Source: Bacteroidota bacterium (lineage in GTDB: Bacteria > Bacteroidota > Bacteroidia > Flavobacteriales > Flavobacteriaceae). From it: a DNA stretch of 32,458 bases. The translations under genes were made by a program, and so were the position numbers. The stretch spans positions 1-32,458 of the forward strand of contig QMOV01000015.1 in NCBI GenBank assembly GCA_003650305.1. The letters run 5' to 3'. Below the pieces are notes generated by a model that saw nothing but the letters and a program-made list of their open reading frames with translations, ran no database searches and was not told the origin of the DNA. Positions 16,738 through 25,840 of this stretch are shown here, one piece after another; positions within the stretch are counted from its first letter, which is position 1, and every line of letters begins with the position of its first letter.

Positions 16738-18954
16738 ATGAAAACAATTTTAAGTTGGCTGATATTATTATCAGTTTCTATCATATATTCACAAAATACG
16801 CTCGAAGGAATTATAACAGACAGCGATTCTAATGAACCCATTATATATGCAAATATTTATTTCCCTCAATTAGAAAAAGGCACTATTACTAATGAAGATG
16901 GTGCATTTTCAATCCATGATTTACCCTCTGGAAACTATAAAATAGTTATCTCTATCATTGGTTACAAAACTTTTTCGACTACCATTAGTATTCCAGAAAT
17001 TCAAGATTTAAACATAGTATTAACGGCCTCTGCTATCGAAATGGAAGAAGTTATAATTTCTACGCCTTTCCATAAATTACAGAGTGAAAATGTAATGAAA
17101 GTTGAACAAAAAAAGGTTAAGGACTTAAAAGCAAGTGGAGCAACAACACTATCTGAAGGTATAACCAATATTGCTGGTGTAGAAAGTGTAACTACTGGTT
17201 TAAGTATTGGCAAACCTGTTATAAGAGGATTAAGCAGTAATAGAGTGCTCGTTTACACACAAGGCATTCGGTTAGAAAACCAACAATTTGGCGACGAACA
17301 TGGATTAGGTATTAGTGCTTCTGGTATTGAAAGTGTGGAGGTTATAAAAGGCCCTGCTTCCCTACTCTATGGCAGCGACGCATTAGGTGGTGTGCTGTAT
17401 TTAAACCCAGAGAAGTTTGCACAGTTAAACTCTTCTTCTGGCGATGTAAATGCAGACTATTATACCAACACTAATGGATTTAGTACAAATGCTGGATTTA
17501 AATCATCGAGCGATGCCTTTAAATTTATTTTTAGAGGAAGTCTTACCGAACATGCTGATTATAATACCAAAAACTTTAGAGTTACAAATACAAGATTTAA
17601 AGAACAGGATTTTAAATCTGCTATTGGCTGTCAAGTATCTAAGTTTAAAAGTGAATTTAGATATAACTTAAATGCTTCACAAATTGGAATTCCTGAAGAA
17701 ATAGGAATACAAGACACAAACAAAAACCCTTTATTACCAAAACAACGTATTAATAACCACATTTTTAGTTCAAAATCTATAGTATTTTTCAAAGAATCAA
17801 GTTTAAACTTTAATTTTGGTTTTACTTATAATGACAGAAAAGAATTTGAAGAAGACCATATAGATGAAAGTAATGAAGTTTTAGAACCTGCGCTACAAAT
17901 GGTGCTTAAAACGTTTAGTTACGATGTAAAATACAATCTGCCAACGTTTGGAAAATTTGAAACTATTATTGGTGTACAAGGACTAAATCAAACTAATACA
18001 AATCATGGAAAAGAACAATTAATTCCAGATGCTACAACTAATGATTTTGGATTATTAGCAACATCTCATATTCATTTCGAAAAAATAGATATACAACTTG
18101 GAGCTCGTTTTGATAACAGAAACATAAATGTAAAAGACGATATCGATAAAAGTTTTAACAGCTTTAATGCAGCTTTCGGCATCAAATTAAATCTATTTAA
18201 AAAAATCACAACACGGTTAAATCTTGCATCTGGATTTAGAGCACCTAATTTGGCTGAATTAACTTCTTTTGGATCTCATGAAGGCACTAACCGTTTTGAA
18301 ATAGGAAATTCGAATCTTAAAAACGAGCAAAATTTTCAGGCTGATTTGGCTTTAGAATTTAAAAATGAACACATCGAAGTTTTTGCAAATGCTTTTTATA
18401 ATAAGGTAAGTAACTACATATTCCTATCTCCTAATGGTGAGTTTGAAGAAGCTGATCCTGTATATTTATATCTTCAAGACGATGCAAAATTATATGGTGG
18501 AGAATTTGGGTTACATATTCATCCTCATCCTTTAGATTGGCTGCATTTTGAGAGTAGTTTTGAAACAGTAATAGGAAAGCAGAGTAATAATGATTACTTG
18601 CCTTTAATTCCTGCCAATAAAATTAATAATATAATTAGAGTAGAATTTAATTATGAAAAAGACAGTAATAACTCGCCCAATTTCTATTTAAATAACAGTT
18701 ATGCCTTTATTAAATTAAGTTCAGTATTTGAGCAAAATAACACTAGTGATTTCGAAACTGAAACTGGAAGTTATAACCTATTGAGTCTTGGATTTGGAGG
18801 AGAAATTAAAATCTCTAAACATATTTTAACAATTCATGTTTCAGGTAATAATTTAACTAATAAAGTTTATGTTAACCATCTCTCCAGATTAAAAGCAGAT
18901 GGTATTCCTAATATGGGAAGAAATTTTAATTTTGGTATTAGCTATACGCTATAA
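16738..18954 (+). CDS. TonB-dependent outer-membrane receptor, metal-type
   Basis: A 738-residue outer-membrane receptor. Residues 1-18 are a signal peptide. Residues about 20-105 form a CarboxypepD_reg-like N-terminal domain (LEGIITDSDSNEPIIYANIYF, GYKTFSTTISI). The plug domain (about 120-225) includes PVIRGLSSNRVLVYTQGIR and VEVIKGPASLLYGSDALGGVL. The remainder is a beta-barrel ending in an aromatic-type C-terminal strand (FGISYTL). The single-domain carboxypeptidase-like extension without a SusD neighbour argues against polysaccharide uptake. A His-rich segment HIHPHP (593-598) in the stretch LYGGEFGLHIHPHPLDWLHF resembles zinc receptors of the ZnuD type. Zinc or another metal is therefore a reasonable guess for the substrate. 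Confidence 0.88.
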   Translation: MKTILSWLILLSVSIIYSQNTLEGIITDSDSNEPIIYANIYFPQLEKGTITNEDGAFSIHDLPSGNYKIVISIIGYKTFSTTISIPEIQDLNIVLTASAIEMEEVIISTPFHKLQSENVMKVEQKKVKDLKASGATTLSEGITNIAGVESVTTGLSIGKPVIRGLSSNRVLVYTQGIRLENQQFGDEHGLGISASGIESVEVIKGPASLLYGSDALGGVLYLNPEKFAQLNSSSGDVNADYYTNTNGFSTNAGFKSSSDAFKFIFRGSLTEHADYNTKNFRVTNTRFKEQDFKSAIGCQVSKFKSEFRYNLNASQIGIPEEIGIQDTNKNPLLPKQRINNHIFSSKSIVFFKESSLNFNFGFTYNDRKEFEEDHIDESNEVLEPALQMVLKTFSYDVKYNLPTFGKFETIIGVQGLNQTNTNHGKEQLIPDATTNDFGLLATSHIHFEKIDIQLGARFDNRNINVKDDIDKSFNSFNAAFGIKLNLFKKITTRLNLASGFRAPNLAELTSFGSHEGTNRFEIGNSNLKNEQNFQADLALEFKNEHIEVFANAFYNKVSNYIFLSPNGEFEEADPVYLYLQDDAKLYGGEFGLHIHPHPLDWLHFESSFETVIGKQSNNDYLPLIPANKINNIIRVEFNYEKDSNNSPNFYLNNSYAFIKLSSVFEQNNTSDFETETGSYNLLSLGFGGEIKISKHILTIHVSGNNLTNKVYVNHLSRLKADGIPNMGRNFNFGISYTL

Positions 18955-18967
18955 AAATGCACATAAA

Positions 18968-19507
18968 CTATTTTAGTTTGTCTTTGTATTGTTGTTCCAA
19001 CTTTTTTAATTTAGGATTTATGATGACTTGACAATACATTTGTTGCATGTTATTATCGTAGTAATCTTGATGGTCAATTTCAGCTGCATAAAACACTTCA
19101 AATTCATTAATTTCTGTAACAATTGGATTATCGAATATTTTTTTAGTGTTAAGAAATGTAATAAACTCTTCAGCTAAATTCTTTTGTACTTCATCCAAAT
19201 AAAATATTGCAGAACGATATTGTGTGCCAAGATCATTGCCTTGTCTGTTCAAAGTTGTTGGGTTATGAGTCATGAAGAAAATTTCTAACAATTCTTGATA
19301 AGAAACTTTATCTTGGTCAAAAATTATTTTAGTTGCTTCGGCATGACCAGTTCTGCCCTCACAAACTTCTCTGTAGGCTGGGTTTTTAATAAATCCTCCT
19401 GTATATCCAGAAATTACTTGCTTTACACCTTCTATTCTATTAAATACGGCTTCTGTGCACCAAAAACATCCTCCTGCAAAAATTGCTGTTTTAAACGGTT
19501 TAATCAT
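18968..19507 (-). CDS. msrA: Peptide methionine sulfoxide reductase A
   Basis: Reduces methionine-S-sulfoxide in proteins and free methionine. The active-site motif GCFWCTEAVF (13-22) contains the catalytic C14. GYTGG, GHAEATKIIFD, the stretch GNDLGTQYRSAIF and HQDYYDNN with YCQVIINPK near the C-terminus are all characteristic. At 179 residues the protein is full length and has no signal peptide, so it should be cytoplasmic. It converges on the TonB receptor with 13 bases between stop codons. A small AAACTA/TAGTTT hairpin at 18965-18979 may serve as a shared terminator, but it is weak. No msrB lies in the window. Confidence 0.96.
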   Translation of the reverse strand: MIKPFKTAIFAGGCFWCTEAVFNRIEGVKQVISGYTGGFIKNPAYREVCEGRTGHAEATKIIFDQDKVSYQELLEIFFMTHNPTTLNRQGNDLGTQYRSAIFYLDEVQKNLAEEFITFLNTKKIFDNPIVTEINEFEVFYAAEIDHQDYYDNNMQQMYCQVIINPKLKKLEQQYKDKLK

Positions 19508-19625
19508 TGTTTATAAAATTAAGTAAAAATCTTTGTCTATACCAAACAAAATTCCTTACCAAAGTATTAACCATTTTGTACAATTTTTTAACGTTTGCTT
19601 ATGACTTTATAGAATTTTCGAAATG

Positions 19626-19633
19626 TACTTTTG
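19626..19633 (+). promoter_or_regulatory. Candidate -7 element for the DUF5916 gene
   Basis: TACTTTTG is an exact TAnnTTTG match about 80 bases before the ATG at 19714. No -33 TTG is at the usual spacing; a TTTG at 19594-19597 is 28 bases away. Confidence 0.35.
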
Positions 19634-19713
19634 TGAAAATGTAACAATCATCAATTATAAAAGTCCTTGTATTAAGGTATTTTATTTCATTCAATCAAAA
19701 ACTAATCAAAAAA

Positions 19714-22149
19714 ATGAATAAATCACTTCTAGTGTGCCTATTATTTCTCATGGTAGGTTTTAGCCATTCACAAGAAAAGAAATCGTATAACATTAAAAGG
19801 GCAACACAAGCCCCAAAATTAGATGGGGTTTTAGATGATCCTGCTTGGCAAAATGCTGAATTAGCTGATGGATTTATTGAATTTAGACCCACTATGGGCA
19901 ATACAGAACTCGAAGGTGAAGAAACTGTGGTAAAAATGACCTACGATGATAGTGCTATTTATTTTGCAGCTTATATACATGATGATCCTGATAAAATTTT
20001 AAAGCAATTTACAACACGTGATAATTTCGGTACAGCTGACTTTTTTCTTATATCTATCAATCCAAACAATGACGGACAAAATGATACAGAATTTCTCATT
20101 TTCTGTACTGGTACCCAAGGAGATGCTATAGTTACATCTAATGGTAATGAAGATTGGGGTTGGAATGCCGTTTGGGACAGTGCAGTAAAAATTGTTGATG
20201 ACGGATGGATAGTAGAAGTAAAAATTCCATACTCTGCTCTACGTTTCTCTAATAAAGGGGAACAAATTTGGGGTGTTAATTTTCACAGAAGACATATGGA
20301 CGATAATCGTCAATTCACTTGGAATCCATTAGATCTTTCTTCTGGAAAAAAAATTGGTGAATTTAATGGTGATATAAGAGGAATTGAAAATATTAATCCT
20401 CCTACGCGTTTAAGCTTTTACCCGTTTGCATCAGCAATTACAAGATCGTTTGATGGGCAAAATGATAGCGATTTTAATTTTGGAATGGATCTAAAATATG
20501 GTATAACTGAAAACTTTACTATAGACGCTACGTTGGTACCAGATTTTAGTCAGGCGGGTTTTGATGACGTGGAGTTGAATTTAGGGCCATTTGAACAGGA
20601 GTTTTCTGAACAACGTCAATTCTTCAAAGAAGGCGTTGATCTGTTTGAAAAAGGAGATCTGTTTTATTCAAGAAGAATTGGTTCTAGCCCATCTTCATAC
20701 CCTTCATTGGAAGGCAATGAAGAGGTAGCAAACTATCCAAATAGCGTCAAGGTAATTAATGCAATCAAGCTTTCAGGTAGATCTAAAAAAGGGTTGGGTG
20801 TTGCATTTTTTAATGCAATTACAGAAAAGACAGAAGCTACGGTTAAAAATCTGGATACTCAAGAATCACGAAAAGAAGTTGTTGAACCATTGGCCAATTA
20901 TAATGTTCTGGTAATTGACAAACAATTTGGCGGTAATTCTTCGATAAGTCTTGTTAACACTAATGTTACTAGGAGTGGTCATTTTAGAGATGCTAACGTA
21001 ACAGCTGCCCTATTTGATATCGCCAATAAAAAGAATACATTTAATTATCAAGGACAATTTAAAATGAGTAATTTAAATTTAATTGATGGTAATAAATCAG
21101 GGTTTTCTGGTGAGCTCGGATTTAACAAAATTAGTGGTAAGCATAGATTTGGTTTTGATTATCGTATGGCAGATAAGAAATTTGATATCAATGATATGGG
21201 AATTCTATTCAGAAATAATTATAGTAATATTCAATCTTATTATTCATATCGCATTTTTAAACCAACTGAAAAATTGAATAATTTTCGAGTGAACCTTTGG
21301 TTCAATTACAGACGTTTATTTAAACCTAGTACATATACTGGAAAAAATCTTGGAATTTACATATTTGCTGAAAACAAGAAATTATGGGGTTTTGGTGGTA
21401 ATGCGAACTGGAATATAGGTAAACAACATGACTATTGGGAGCCACGGACTGATGGTCGTTTTTATACATCTCAAAACAATGTTAATTTTAATGGATGGAT
21501 GCAATCTCCAAACAATAAGGCTTTCGGATTTAACGCAGATGCTGGAATGGCAACATTATTTGATCCAGAACGAGATGTTTTTCATAAATGGTTCGGATTA
21601 AGTCCAAGATTTCGTTTTACAGACAAGTTTACTTTAAGATATTCATTTGGTTTTCAAGATGGAAATGGTGGACGAGGTTATGTTGGCAATATAAATGATG
21701 ATATAATTTTTGGGCAAAGAAAACAACGAACCATAGAAAATAGTATAAACGGAAGTTATAACTTTAACTCCTTTCATGGAATATCATTAACATTTAGAAA
21801 TTATTGGTCTATTGTTGATTATAATTATGATCTGTTCTCATTGACAGACGATGGTAGACTTGTGAACAACACAGGCTATAATCTTGATAACTTAGGTTTT
21901 AATCCTAATGTTAATTTTAATACTTGGAATTTAGACTTGAAATATTCTTGGCAATTTGCACCAGGAAGTCAACTAACAGCTCTTTACAGAAACTCATTGT
22001 TTAATTTCGATAATATGTCTCGAGCCAATTTCTTCGATAGTTTAAACACATTATTCGATCAGCCAATTGAACATATTTTCTCGCTTCGAATGGTATATTA
22101 CATCGATTATAATAACATCAAAGGCGTATTTAAAAAGAAAGTCATCTAA
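19714..22149 (+). CDS. DUF5916 outer-membrane protein with CBM9-like domain
   Basis: An 811-residue exported protein. Residues 1-19 are a signal peptide (ending SHSQ). Residues about 22-215 form a carbohydrate-binding family 9-like beta-sandwich (APKLDGVLDDPAWQNAELADGF, VKMTYDDSAIYFAAYIHDD, GWIVEVKIPYSALRF). The following segment is typical of DUF5916 (FTIDATLVPDFSQAGFDDVELNLGPFEQEFSEQRQFFKEG), and the C-terminal half has the alternating aromatic pattern of an outer-membrane beta-barrel. The biochemical role is unknown; the family is widespread in Bacteroidota and is probably anchored in the outer membrane. It has its own upstream region divergent from msrA and is 54 bases before the ABC ATPase gene. 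Confidence 0.88.
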   Translation: MNKSLLVCLLFLMVGFSHSQEKKSYNIKRATQAPKLDGVLDDPAWQNAELADGFIEFRPTMGNTELEGEETVVKMTYDDSAIYFAAYIHDDPDKILKQFTTRDNFGTADFFLISINPNNDGQNDTEFLIFCTGTQGDAIVTSNGNEDWGWNAVWDSAVKIVDDGWIVEVKIPYSALRFSNKGEQIWGVNFHRRHMDDNRQFTWNPLDLSSGKKIGEFNGDIRGIENINPPTRLSFYPFASAITRSFDGQNDSDFNFGMDLKYGITENFTIDATLVPDFSQAGFDDVELNLGPFEQEFSEQRQFFKEGVDLFEKGDLFYSRRIGSSPSSYPSLEGNEEVANYPNSVKVINAIKLSGRSKKGLGVAFFNAITEKTEATVKNLDTQESRKEVVEPLANYNVLVIDKQFGGNSSISLVNTNVTRSGHFRDANVTAALFDIANKKNTFNYQGQFKMSNLNLIDGNKSGFSGELGFNKISGKHRFGFDYRMADKKFDINDMGILFRNNYSNIQSYYSYRIFKPTEKLNNFRVNLWFNYRRLFKPSTYTGKNLGIYIFAENKKLWGFGGNANWNIGKQHDYWEPRTDGRFYTSQNNVNFNGWMQSPNNKAFGFNADAGMATLFDPERDVFHKWFGLSPRFRFTDKFTLRYSFGFQDGNGGRGYVGNINDDIIFGQRKQRTIENSINGSYNFNSFHGISLTFRNYWSIVDYNYDLFSLTDDGRLVNNTGYNLDNLGFNPNVNFNTWNLDLKYSWQFAPGSQLTALYRNSLFNFDNMSRANFFDSLNTLFDQPIEHIFSLRMVYYIDYNNIKGVFKKKVI

Positions 22150-22203
22150 ACATTGCTCATAAAACCATAATGTAGTAATTTCCCTTCGTTATTATTAATT
22201 ATA

Positions 22204-22869
22204 ATGATTAAAGCGAAAAACATTCATAAATATTTTGATGATTTACATGTACTTAAAGGTGTAGATCTTCATATTAGAAAGGGAGAAATTGTTTCAATTG
22301 TAGGAGCTTCTGGAGCTGGAAAAACTACATTATTACAAATTTTAGGAACATTAGATAAAGCTTCTATTTCAGAAAAACCAGAGTTACAACTCAATAGTAT
22401 ATCTGTAATTGATTTAAACGATAAATCTTTGGCAAAATTTAGGAATGAACATATTGGTTTTATATTTCAGTTTCACCAGTTATTGCCAGAATTTACAGCT
22501 TTAGAAAACGTGTGTATTCCAGCGTTTATAAAAGGTGTCAACAAATCTGAAGCCGAAGCTAAAGCAAAACAACTTTTAGATTTTTTAGGACTTTCCAATA
22601 GGCAAAACCACAAACCCAACGAGCTGTCTGGAGGTGAACAGCAACGTGTAGCAGTTGCAAGAGCCTTAATAAATAACCCTCAACTTATTTTAGCCGATGA
22701 ACCTTCAGGGAATCTCGATAGTGAATCTGCCGAAAACTTGCACAATCTCTTTTTTAAATTGCGTGATGAGTTTGGACAAACCTTTGTTATTGTAACTCAT
22801 AATGAAGAACTTGCAAACATGGCTGATAGGAAGTTAACTATGGTTGATGGAAAAATTGTAGATAATTAG
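22204..22869 (+). CDS. lolD: ABC transporter ATP-binding protein, LolD-like
   Basis: The ATPase of an ABC complex, 221 residues. Walker A is GASGAGKTT (34-42), the Q-loop is [18 protein letters not shown] (87-103), the signature is LSGGEQQR (141-148), Walker B is [12 protein letters not shown] (161-172) and the switch histidine is H199. The short length, the [23 protein letters not shown] pattern and the ending of the domain place it with LolD/MacB/FtsE-type ATPases. LolD extracts lipoproteins for the outer membrane; this would fit a lipoprotein-rich organism. No permease (LolC/E) is adjacent, which is usual in Bacteroidota. The exact partner is uncertain, so the gene symbol is provisional. 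Confidence 0.85.
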   Translation: MIKAKNIHKYFDDLHVLKGVDLHIRKGEIVSIVGASGAGKTTLLQILGTLDKASISEKPELQLNSISVIDLNDKSLAKFRNEHIGFIFQFHQLLPEFTALENVCIPAFIKGVNKSEAEAKAKQLLDFLGLSNRQNHKPNELSGGEQQRVAVARALINNPQLILADEPSGNLDSESAENLHNLFFKLRDEFGQTFVIVTHNEELANMADRKLTMVDGKIVDN

Positions 22870-22913
22870 ATTTCCATTTTTGTCTTTTCAAAAGTTTTTC
22901 TTATTTATTGTGA

Positions 22914-22933
22914 TATAACTTATATATGTTATA
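22914..22933. promoter_or_regulatory. Near-perfect 20-bp palindrome touching the lhgO start
   Basis: TATAACTTATATATGTTATA is symmetric except for one mismatched pair, and it ends 2 bases before the lhgO ATG. It could be an operator, or a hairpin that hides the translation start. Its very high A+T content makes chance symmetry more likely than usual. Confidence 0.4.
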
Positions 22934-22935
22934 AA

Positions 22936-24120
22936 ATGACATCAGAAAAAGAATATGATTACTTAATTGTAGGAGCAGGAATTATAGGTTTAACAATAGC
23001 TTATGAATTAACTGAAAGAAACCCTAATTACAGTATTTGTATAATTGATAAGGAATATGATGTAGCTCAACATACTAGTGGTCGAAATAGTGGGATTTTA
23101 CATGCTGGATTTTATTACTCATCCGATACTAAAAAAGCCATGCACTGTTTAAATGGTAATGCTTTAATGAAAAAGTTCTGTTTAGAAAATAATGTTCAAG
23201 TTAAATCAACTAAAAAATTAGTAGTGACCAAAAATGAAAAAGATATAGAACAGTTATACGAAATTAAACGACGTGCAGATGCCAATAATGTTGAAACAAA
23301 ATTGGTTTCGAAAGAAGAAGCCGAAAAAATTGAGCCAAATGTTAATACCTACAAACAAGCATTATACTCACCAAATACTGCTTCAGTTGACCCTGAGGAA
23401 GTATGTTATAAGTTAAAAGAATATTTAATAGAAAAGAAAGTTCATTTTGTATTTAATTGCCCTTTTAAAAAAGAATTGGATTTTAAATATAAATCCCTAA
23501 TTAATGCTGCTGGATTGTATGCCGATAAAATTGCACAAGAATATGGTTTAGCTAAACAATATACACTATTGCCCTTTAAGGGTGTTTATATGCGAATTAG
23601 TAATAATAAAGTGCCTACAAAGATTAATATTTATCCTGTTCCAGATTTAAAGTTTCCTTTTTTAGGAGTTCATTATATAATTACCCCAAATGAAGATATT
23701 AAAATAGGGCCTTCAGCCTCTCCTGCTTTTTGGAGAGAAAACTATTCTGGTTTTTCAAATTTTAACCTTAAAGAATTTTTAGAAATCATAGGCATTAATA
23801 TAAAACTATTTATTACTAATTCATTTAATTATAGAAATTTAGCAATAAGAGAGATTAAATATTATTGGTCTAAAAATTTAATTTCTGAAGTAGAAAAATT
23901 GATTAAAAACCCATATGGAGCTAAATATAAAAAGAAAAGACCAGGGATAAGAGCCCAATTATATAATAAAGAAACTAATAAACTTGTTGATGATTTTATA
24001 ATTAAACATACAGCTAATAGTACACATGTACTAAATATAATAAGTCCTGGTTTTACATGTTCTTTTTCTTTAGCTAAAGAAATTGTGGATGAAGTATTAG
24101 AAAATAATAGTTCCAATTAA
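22936..24120 (+). CDS. lhgO: L-2-hydroxyglutarate oxidase/dehydrogenase (LhgO)
   Basis: An FAD-dependent enzyme that oxidises L-2-hydroxyglutarate to 2-oxoglutarate, passing electrons to oxygen or quinone. The 394 residues follow E. coli LhgO in order: the FAD-binding GAGIIG (13-18), HTSGRNSGILHAGFYY (46-61), the central GLYADKIA, PFKGVYMRI, the IYPVPDLKFPFLGVHY stretch and the C-terminal AQLYNKETNKLVDDF with ISPGFTCSFSLA. It is shorter than the E. coli protein (422) mainly at the C-terminus and in the middle FAD-domain strands. It is followed by a dicarboxylate transporter gene, which fits uptake or recovery of C5 dicarboxylates. Other glycine-oxidase-family flavoproteins are possible, but the match to LhgO is close. 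Confidence 0.88.
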   Translation: MTSEKEYDYLIVGAGIIGLTIAYELTERNPNYSICIIDKEYDVAQHTSGRNSGILHAGFYYSSDTKKAMHCLNGNALMKKFCLENNVQVKSTKKLVVTKNEKDIEQLYEIKRRADANNVETKLVSKEEAEKIEPNVNTYKQALYSPNTASVDPEEVCYKLKEYLIEKKVHFVFNCPFKKELDFKYKSLINAAGLYADKIAQEYGLAKQYTLLPFKGVYMRISNNKVPTKINIYPVPDLKFPFLGVHYIITPNEDIKIGPSASPAFWRENYSGFSNFNLKEFLEIIGINIKLFITNSFNYRNLAIREIKYYWSKNLISEVEKLIKNPYGAKYKKKRPGIRAQLYNKETNKLVDDFIIKHTANSTHVLNIISPGFTCSFSLAKEIVDEVLENNSSN

Positions 24121-24125
24121 ACTCA

Positions 24126-24144
24126 TTAGCTATTGATGAGCTAA
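24126..24144 (+). terminator. Weak hairpin after lhgO
   Basis: TTAGCT and AGCTAA form a 6-bp stem around a 7-base loop, directly after the lhgO stop codon and followed by AT-rich DNA with a run of T. It could partly separate lhgO from the transporter gene, but the stem is short. Confidence 0.3.
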
Positions 24145-24209
24145 ATATTCAATTTTATTAAACAATAAAAATGTAACTTGGTTCATAATAAAAACAACCT
24201 TCTTTTTCT

Positions 24210-25622
24210 ATGAATACTCAAAAATCTTTATTTAAACTTTTTATTGTTGTTTTAGTTGCCATAATCATATGGCTATCAGGATCGCTAGTGGGTGCTCCTA
24301 TAAAAGGTTGGCATATTTTTGCTGTTTTCATAGCTGTAATATTTAGCTTTATTACAAAACCATACCCAATGGGTTTGATGGTTATATTAGGTTTAGTTGC
24401 GCTAACCTCTACAAAAACCATAACCATGAAAGAGGCTTTATCTGGTTATGGTGATACTACAGTTTGGTTGGTGGTTGCAGCTTTTTTAATTGCTGGAGGA
24501 GTTATTAATACAGGTTTAGGTAAAAGAATTGCACTTAAGTTAGTAAGTTGGCTTGGTAAAACTACCTTGGGTTTAGGATATGCAATTTGTGGTGCCGAAC
24601 TTATTTTAGGACCTGTTGTGCCTTCTAATACTGCTCGTGGAGGTGGAATTTTAGCACCAATAGTTAATTCTATTTCAATTGCTTTAGGTTCTACTCCAAA
24701 AGATAACCCTAAAAAGGCTGGAGAGTTCTTAACTTTAGTTGGTTCTCATGCTAACCTTATTACTGCTGCAATGTTTCTTACAGGAATGGCAGCTAATCCG
24801 TTAGTATCTCGAGCTATAGAAGACATTCAAGGTATAGAATTTGGATGGGGAACATGGGCATTAGGAGCTATAGTTCCGGGATTAATCAGTTTATCATTAT
24901 TGCCTTTGGTTATTTACAAATTTTCTAAGCCAACATTAACCGATTCAAAAATCGCTCAAAAAGAAGCTAAAAAACAGTTAGAGGAAATAGGCACAAAACT
25001 CTCTATTAAAGAAGGTGTCATGCTAGTTATTCTTATATTATTATTGGTATTGTGGAGTACTAAATTTTTACACGGATTAAGCACTACTCTGGTTGCTTGG
25101 ATTGGTGTTTCTGTTATGTTAATAACGAATACACAAATATGGGATGATATCATTAAAAATAAAAAGGCCTGGGATACTTTAATTTGGTTAGGTGGCTTGC
25201 TTACAATGGCTAATTTATTAAAAGATTATGGCTTTATAGATTGGTTTGTATTACATACAAAAGAACAAGTTATTGGATTTAGTGGGTTAACTACCATTAT
25301 AATTCTAGGCTTGATATATTTTTATTCTATGTATGCTTTCTCTATGTTAACAGCACATATTTCTGCCATGGTTTCTGTGTTTTTAGCTGTAGTGTTTGCA
25401 GCTGGAGGTTACCCATTAATTGCAGCAGCTATTTTTGCCTATTTTTCAAATTTAAGTGGTTGTTTAACAAGTTACTCTTCAGGACCTGTAGTTATATATT
25501 TTGGATTAAATTATGTGAAAATCCCTAAGTGGTTCTCTATAGGGTTTTTAATTTCTTTATTTCATATTATTGTTTGGTTAGGTGGTGGTTTAATTTGGTG
25601 GAAAATATTAGGTTGGTGGTAA
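24210..25622 (+). CDS. DASS-family dicarboxylate transporter
   Basis: A 470-residue inner-membrane anion:sodium symporter or exchanger of the divalent anion family (SLC13-like; CitT, TtdT, plastid 2-oxoglutarate/malate translocator type). About 12 hydrophobic segments are visible. The first substrate/sodium-binding motif is PSNTARGGG (138-146, SNT 139-141); the second hairpin has SNLSGCLTSYSSGP near the C-terminus, a variant of the second SNT loop with threonine in the CLT position. The similarity to 2-oxoglutarate/malate translocators is strong. The gene starts 89 bases after lhgO. Together they could import and oxidise L-2-hydroxyglutarate or exchange 2-oxoglutarate, which is inference from the context. 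TAACTTGG at 24174-24181 is a weak -7 candidate. Confidence 0.88.
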   Translation: MNTQKSLFKLFIVVLVAIIIWLSGSLVGAPIKGWHIFAVFIAVIFSFITKPYPMGLMVILGLVALTSTKTITMKEALSGYGDTTVWLVVAAFLIAGGVINTGLGKRIALKLVSWLGKTTLGLGYAICGAELILGPVVPSNTARGGGILAPIVNSISIALGSTPKDNPKKAGEFLTLVGSHANLITAAMFLTGMAANPLVSRAIEDIQGIEFGWGTWALGAIVPGLISLSLLPLVIYKFSKPTLTDSKIAQKEAKKQLEEIGTKLSIKEGVMLVILILLLVLWSTKFLHGLSTTLVAWIGVSVMLITNTQIWDDIIKNKKAWDTLIWLGGLLTMANLLKDYGFIDWFVLHTKEQVIGFSGLTTIIILGLIYFYSMYAFSMLTAHISAMVSVFLAVVFAAGGYPLIAAAIFAYFSNLSGCLTSYSSGPVVIYFGLNYVKIPKWFSIGFLISLFHIIVWLGGGLIWWKILGWW

Positions 25623-25786
25623 AATTATGTAGCTTGAATTTACTTGTCGTAAGTTTCGTAGAAGTTAGATACAGCCTTGAGAAAACTTCACAAACAAATT
25701 CATATAAAAAATTATTCTATATTGTTGAATTAGGATTATTTAAGGATAGATAGATTCTTGTTAATAAATGTTAATTTATTCTTCTG

Positions 25787-25814
25787 TTGCACACAAAATA
25801 GTACTTTAGTGCAA
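25787..25814. promoter_or_regulatory. Inverted repeat before the S10 peptidase gene
   Basis: TTGCAC (25787-25792) and GTGCAA (25809-25814) are perfect inverted arms 16 bases apart. TACTTTAG, seven of eight consensus -7 positions, lies between the arms at 25802-25809. The whole is about 27 bases before the ATG, so an operator over the promoter is possible. The rest of 25623-25786 shows nothing recognisable. Confidence 0.35.
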
Positions 25815-25840
25815 TTCTTAAACTAACTAAATACACCACA

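Noticed and set aside
25529-25753. 74-residue frame overlapping the end of the DASS gene
   Set aside because: Most of it lies inside the transporter gene in another frame, and its tail shows no family features or start signal.
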